A stretch of DNA of 64,000 nt from the NCBI GenBank assembly GCA_947503285.1, contig CANNDD010000006.1:124001-188000 (forward strand), in the 5' to 3' direction. The notes beneath the pieces were generated by a model. The model ran no database searches. It saw only the letters and a program-made list of their open reading frames with translations, and was not told the origin of the DNA. This DNA comes from an uncultured Croceitalea sp. Lineage in GTDB: Bacteria; Bacteroidota; Bacteroidia; Flavobacteriales; Flavobacteriaceae. Position numbers and translations under genes: made by a program. Shown piece by piece: positions 62,822 to 64,000 of the stretch; position 1 is the stretch's first letter, and the number at the start of each line of letters is the position of its first letter.

Positions 62822-64000
62822 CTATCCTTTTACGCTTGCTAATTTTGCCTTGGTATTCTTTAAAGAATTCAATTTAAGGTCTTCCAATACGTTAATCGCT
62901 TCTTCAACATAAACGTCTTTGGCCAAGTCGGTGTGCCAACGATCACGTTTTTCCCTTAAAACAGGATCTTGGGTGAACAATTCCTTCTCATATTTCAATG
63001 ATTCAAAAGTCAGTCTTGAATCATATTTAGAAAGTTCCTTAAAGTAATTTGATCTCTCCCTGTTCTTCTCTTGGGTTGACTTGTAAGATTCGTAATTAAG
63101 GGAAACTGACATTTCATCTTGTTGATCCCTTAACCATTTTGCATTTTCTTCAATCAATTTAATTTGGGAATTGTTGGCCATTCTTGCCTGGCTTCTGGCC
63201 ACCGTGGCCTCATAATCAATATTTCCATTCCATACCTCATAATCAGCAGGGGAAATCTTATCCCAGTTCAACGGATTTTCTTGGTCACGCTCGCCGAGAT
63301 CGATATAGCTGTATTTATCTGGTACCACGATATCACTTTTTACGCCTTCCAACTGGGTCGACCCTCCATTGATCCTATAAAATTTTTGCGTGGTCAACTT
63401 GATGGCCCCTAAGTCACCATGTTCATTACTTCGCACGATATTATCAAGCGGAATCACATTTTGAACGGTTCCCTTACCAAAGGTCTGCTTGCTTCCAAGC
63501 ACAACAGCTCTTTTATAATCTTGCATCGCTGCCGCTAGAATTTCAGAGGCAGAAGCCGAAAGTTCGTTTACCAAAATCACAAGTGGCCCGTCCCACTGAA
63601 TACGCTCATCCTTATCTTCATGGATTTCTTTGTCTTGGGTAGAAGACTTGACTTGAACAATTGGTCCATCTTTAATGAAAAGCCCCGCCATTTCAACTAC
63701 GGTTTTCAAAGAACCACCTCCATTGTCCCTTAAATCAAGAATAAGTCCTTCGACACCTTCTTGCTTCAATCTTTCAACCTCTTTGGCCACATCAGTTGCT
63801 GCATTTCGCTCGGTATAATCATCAAAGTCCACATAAAATTTGGGTAAATTGATCAATCCGAACTTGGTATCTTCCTTAATCACTTTGGCGGATTTTGCGT
63901 ATGATTCTTCCAATTCGACCACATCACGCGTAATAGATACTACATCTTGTGTGCCATCGACCTTTCTTACCGTGAGGTCTACAATAGTCCCTTTAGGGCC
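62822..64000 (-). CDS. Carboxy-terminal processing peptidase (S41, tail-specific protease), N-terminus cut by window edge
   Basis: The frame is open to base 64000, so the protein starts outside the window; a GTG at 63922 is an internal Val, not the start. The visible part begins in the PDZ end (GPKGTIVDLTVRKVDG). The S41 core has LPKFYVDFDDY, GLILDLRDNGGGSL, the serine in NELSASASEILAAAMQDYKRAV and the lysine in KQTFGKGTVQNV. A C-terminal Prc-type helical domain (DUF3340) follows. It is a periplasmic Ser/Lys protease that trims C-termini of envelope proteins. About 390 residues are seen. Confidence 0.9.
   Translation of the reverse strand, partial: GPKGTIVDLTVRKVDGTQDVVSITRDVVELEESYAKSAKVIKEDTKFGLINLPKFYVDFDDYTERNAATDVAKEVERLKQEGVEGLILDLRDNGGGSLKTVVEMAGLFIKDGPIVQVKSSTQDKEIHEDKDERIQWDGPLVILVNELSASASEILAAAMQDYKRAVVLGSKQTFGKGTVQNVIPLDNIVRSNEHGDLGAIKLTTQKFYRINGGSTQLEGVKSDIVVPDKYSYIDLGERDQENPLNWDKISPADYEVWNGNIDYEATVARSQARMANNSQIKLIEENAKWLRDQQDEMSVSLNYESYKSTQEKNRERSNYFKELSKYDSRLTFESLKYEKELFTQDPVLREKRDRWHTDLAKDVYVEEAINVLEDLKLNSLKNTKAKLASVKG

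Overview
The window is a piece of a Bacteroidota chromosome, almost certainly a marine member of the Flavobacteriaceae (Maribacter/Zobellia/Muricauda-like; the genus is a guess). Reasons: a complete gldK-gldL-gldM-gldN cluster for gliding and type IX secretion, TonB-dependent receptors with a carboxypeptidase-regulatory-like N-terminus, DUF4249, DUF4270, DUF4907 and HYC_CC_PP families, many lipoproteins whose lipobox cysteine is followed by acidic residues, and promoters of the Bacteroidota type (TTG at about -33 and TAnnTTTG at about -7). Shine-Dalgarno sequences are not evident. No tRNA, rRNA, CRISPR array, phage gene or transposase gene was recognised.

Region 1 (1-12.5 kb, all minus strand): a truncated SDR/epimerase, an aryl-sulfate sulfotransferase-like lipoprotein, a TonB receptor plus DUF4249 lipoprotein pair, and a tripartite RND efflux operon (small Spy/LTxxQ-like protein, membrane fusion protein, RND pump, TolC). 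Region 2 (13-20 kb): a five-gene minus-strand operon with an outer-membrane-like protein, a kelch-propeller lipoprotein, a DUF4907 protein and a LytS/LytTR-type two-component pair; then a plus-strand DUF4270 lipoprotein with a FadL/OMPP1-like porin. Region 3 (20-30.7 kb): a second, paralogous RND efflux operon with a CPXCG zinc-ribbon protein at its end, a plant-type LRR protein, an ABC-F ATPase, a DUF983 protein and a FAD-dependent oxidoreductase.

Region 4 (30.7-39.4 kb): gldKLMN, a degenerate arginase-fold protein and topA. Region 5 (39.4-48.3 kb): a two-gene lipoprotein operon (beta-propeller plus Kunitz-domain protein), then a plus-strand run of miaB, a sigma-54 activator, lptE, a TPR-like protein, secG and groES-groEL. 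Region 6 (48.3-53.1 kb): a PepSY membrane protein and a four-gene metal-handling operon (HYC_CC_PP protein, TonB receptor, soluble HMA protein, HMA-MauE membrane protein). Region 7 (53.2-64 kb): a GAF/fRMsr-like protein, purH, the elongasome cluster mreB-mreC-mreD-mrdA-rodA, a membrane-anchored endonuclease, a Sua5/TsaC threonylcarbamoyl-AMP synthase and a truncated S41 tail-specific protease.

Most of the window is housekeeping or envelope biology. The parts I think most deserve a second look are the arginase-fold protein beside gldK that has lost half of its metal ligands, the four-gene metal operon with a nested hairpin before its receptor gene, the kelch/DUF4907 sensory cassette, the bacterial Kunitz inhibitor paired with a propeller lipoprotein, and a (GGTTAAA)6 tract just before the start codon of the arginase-like gene.
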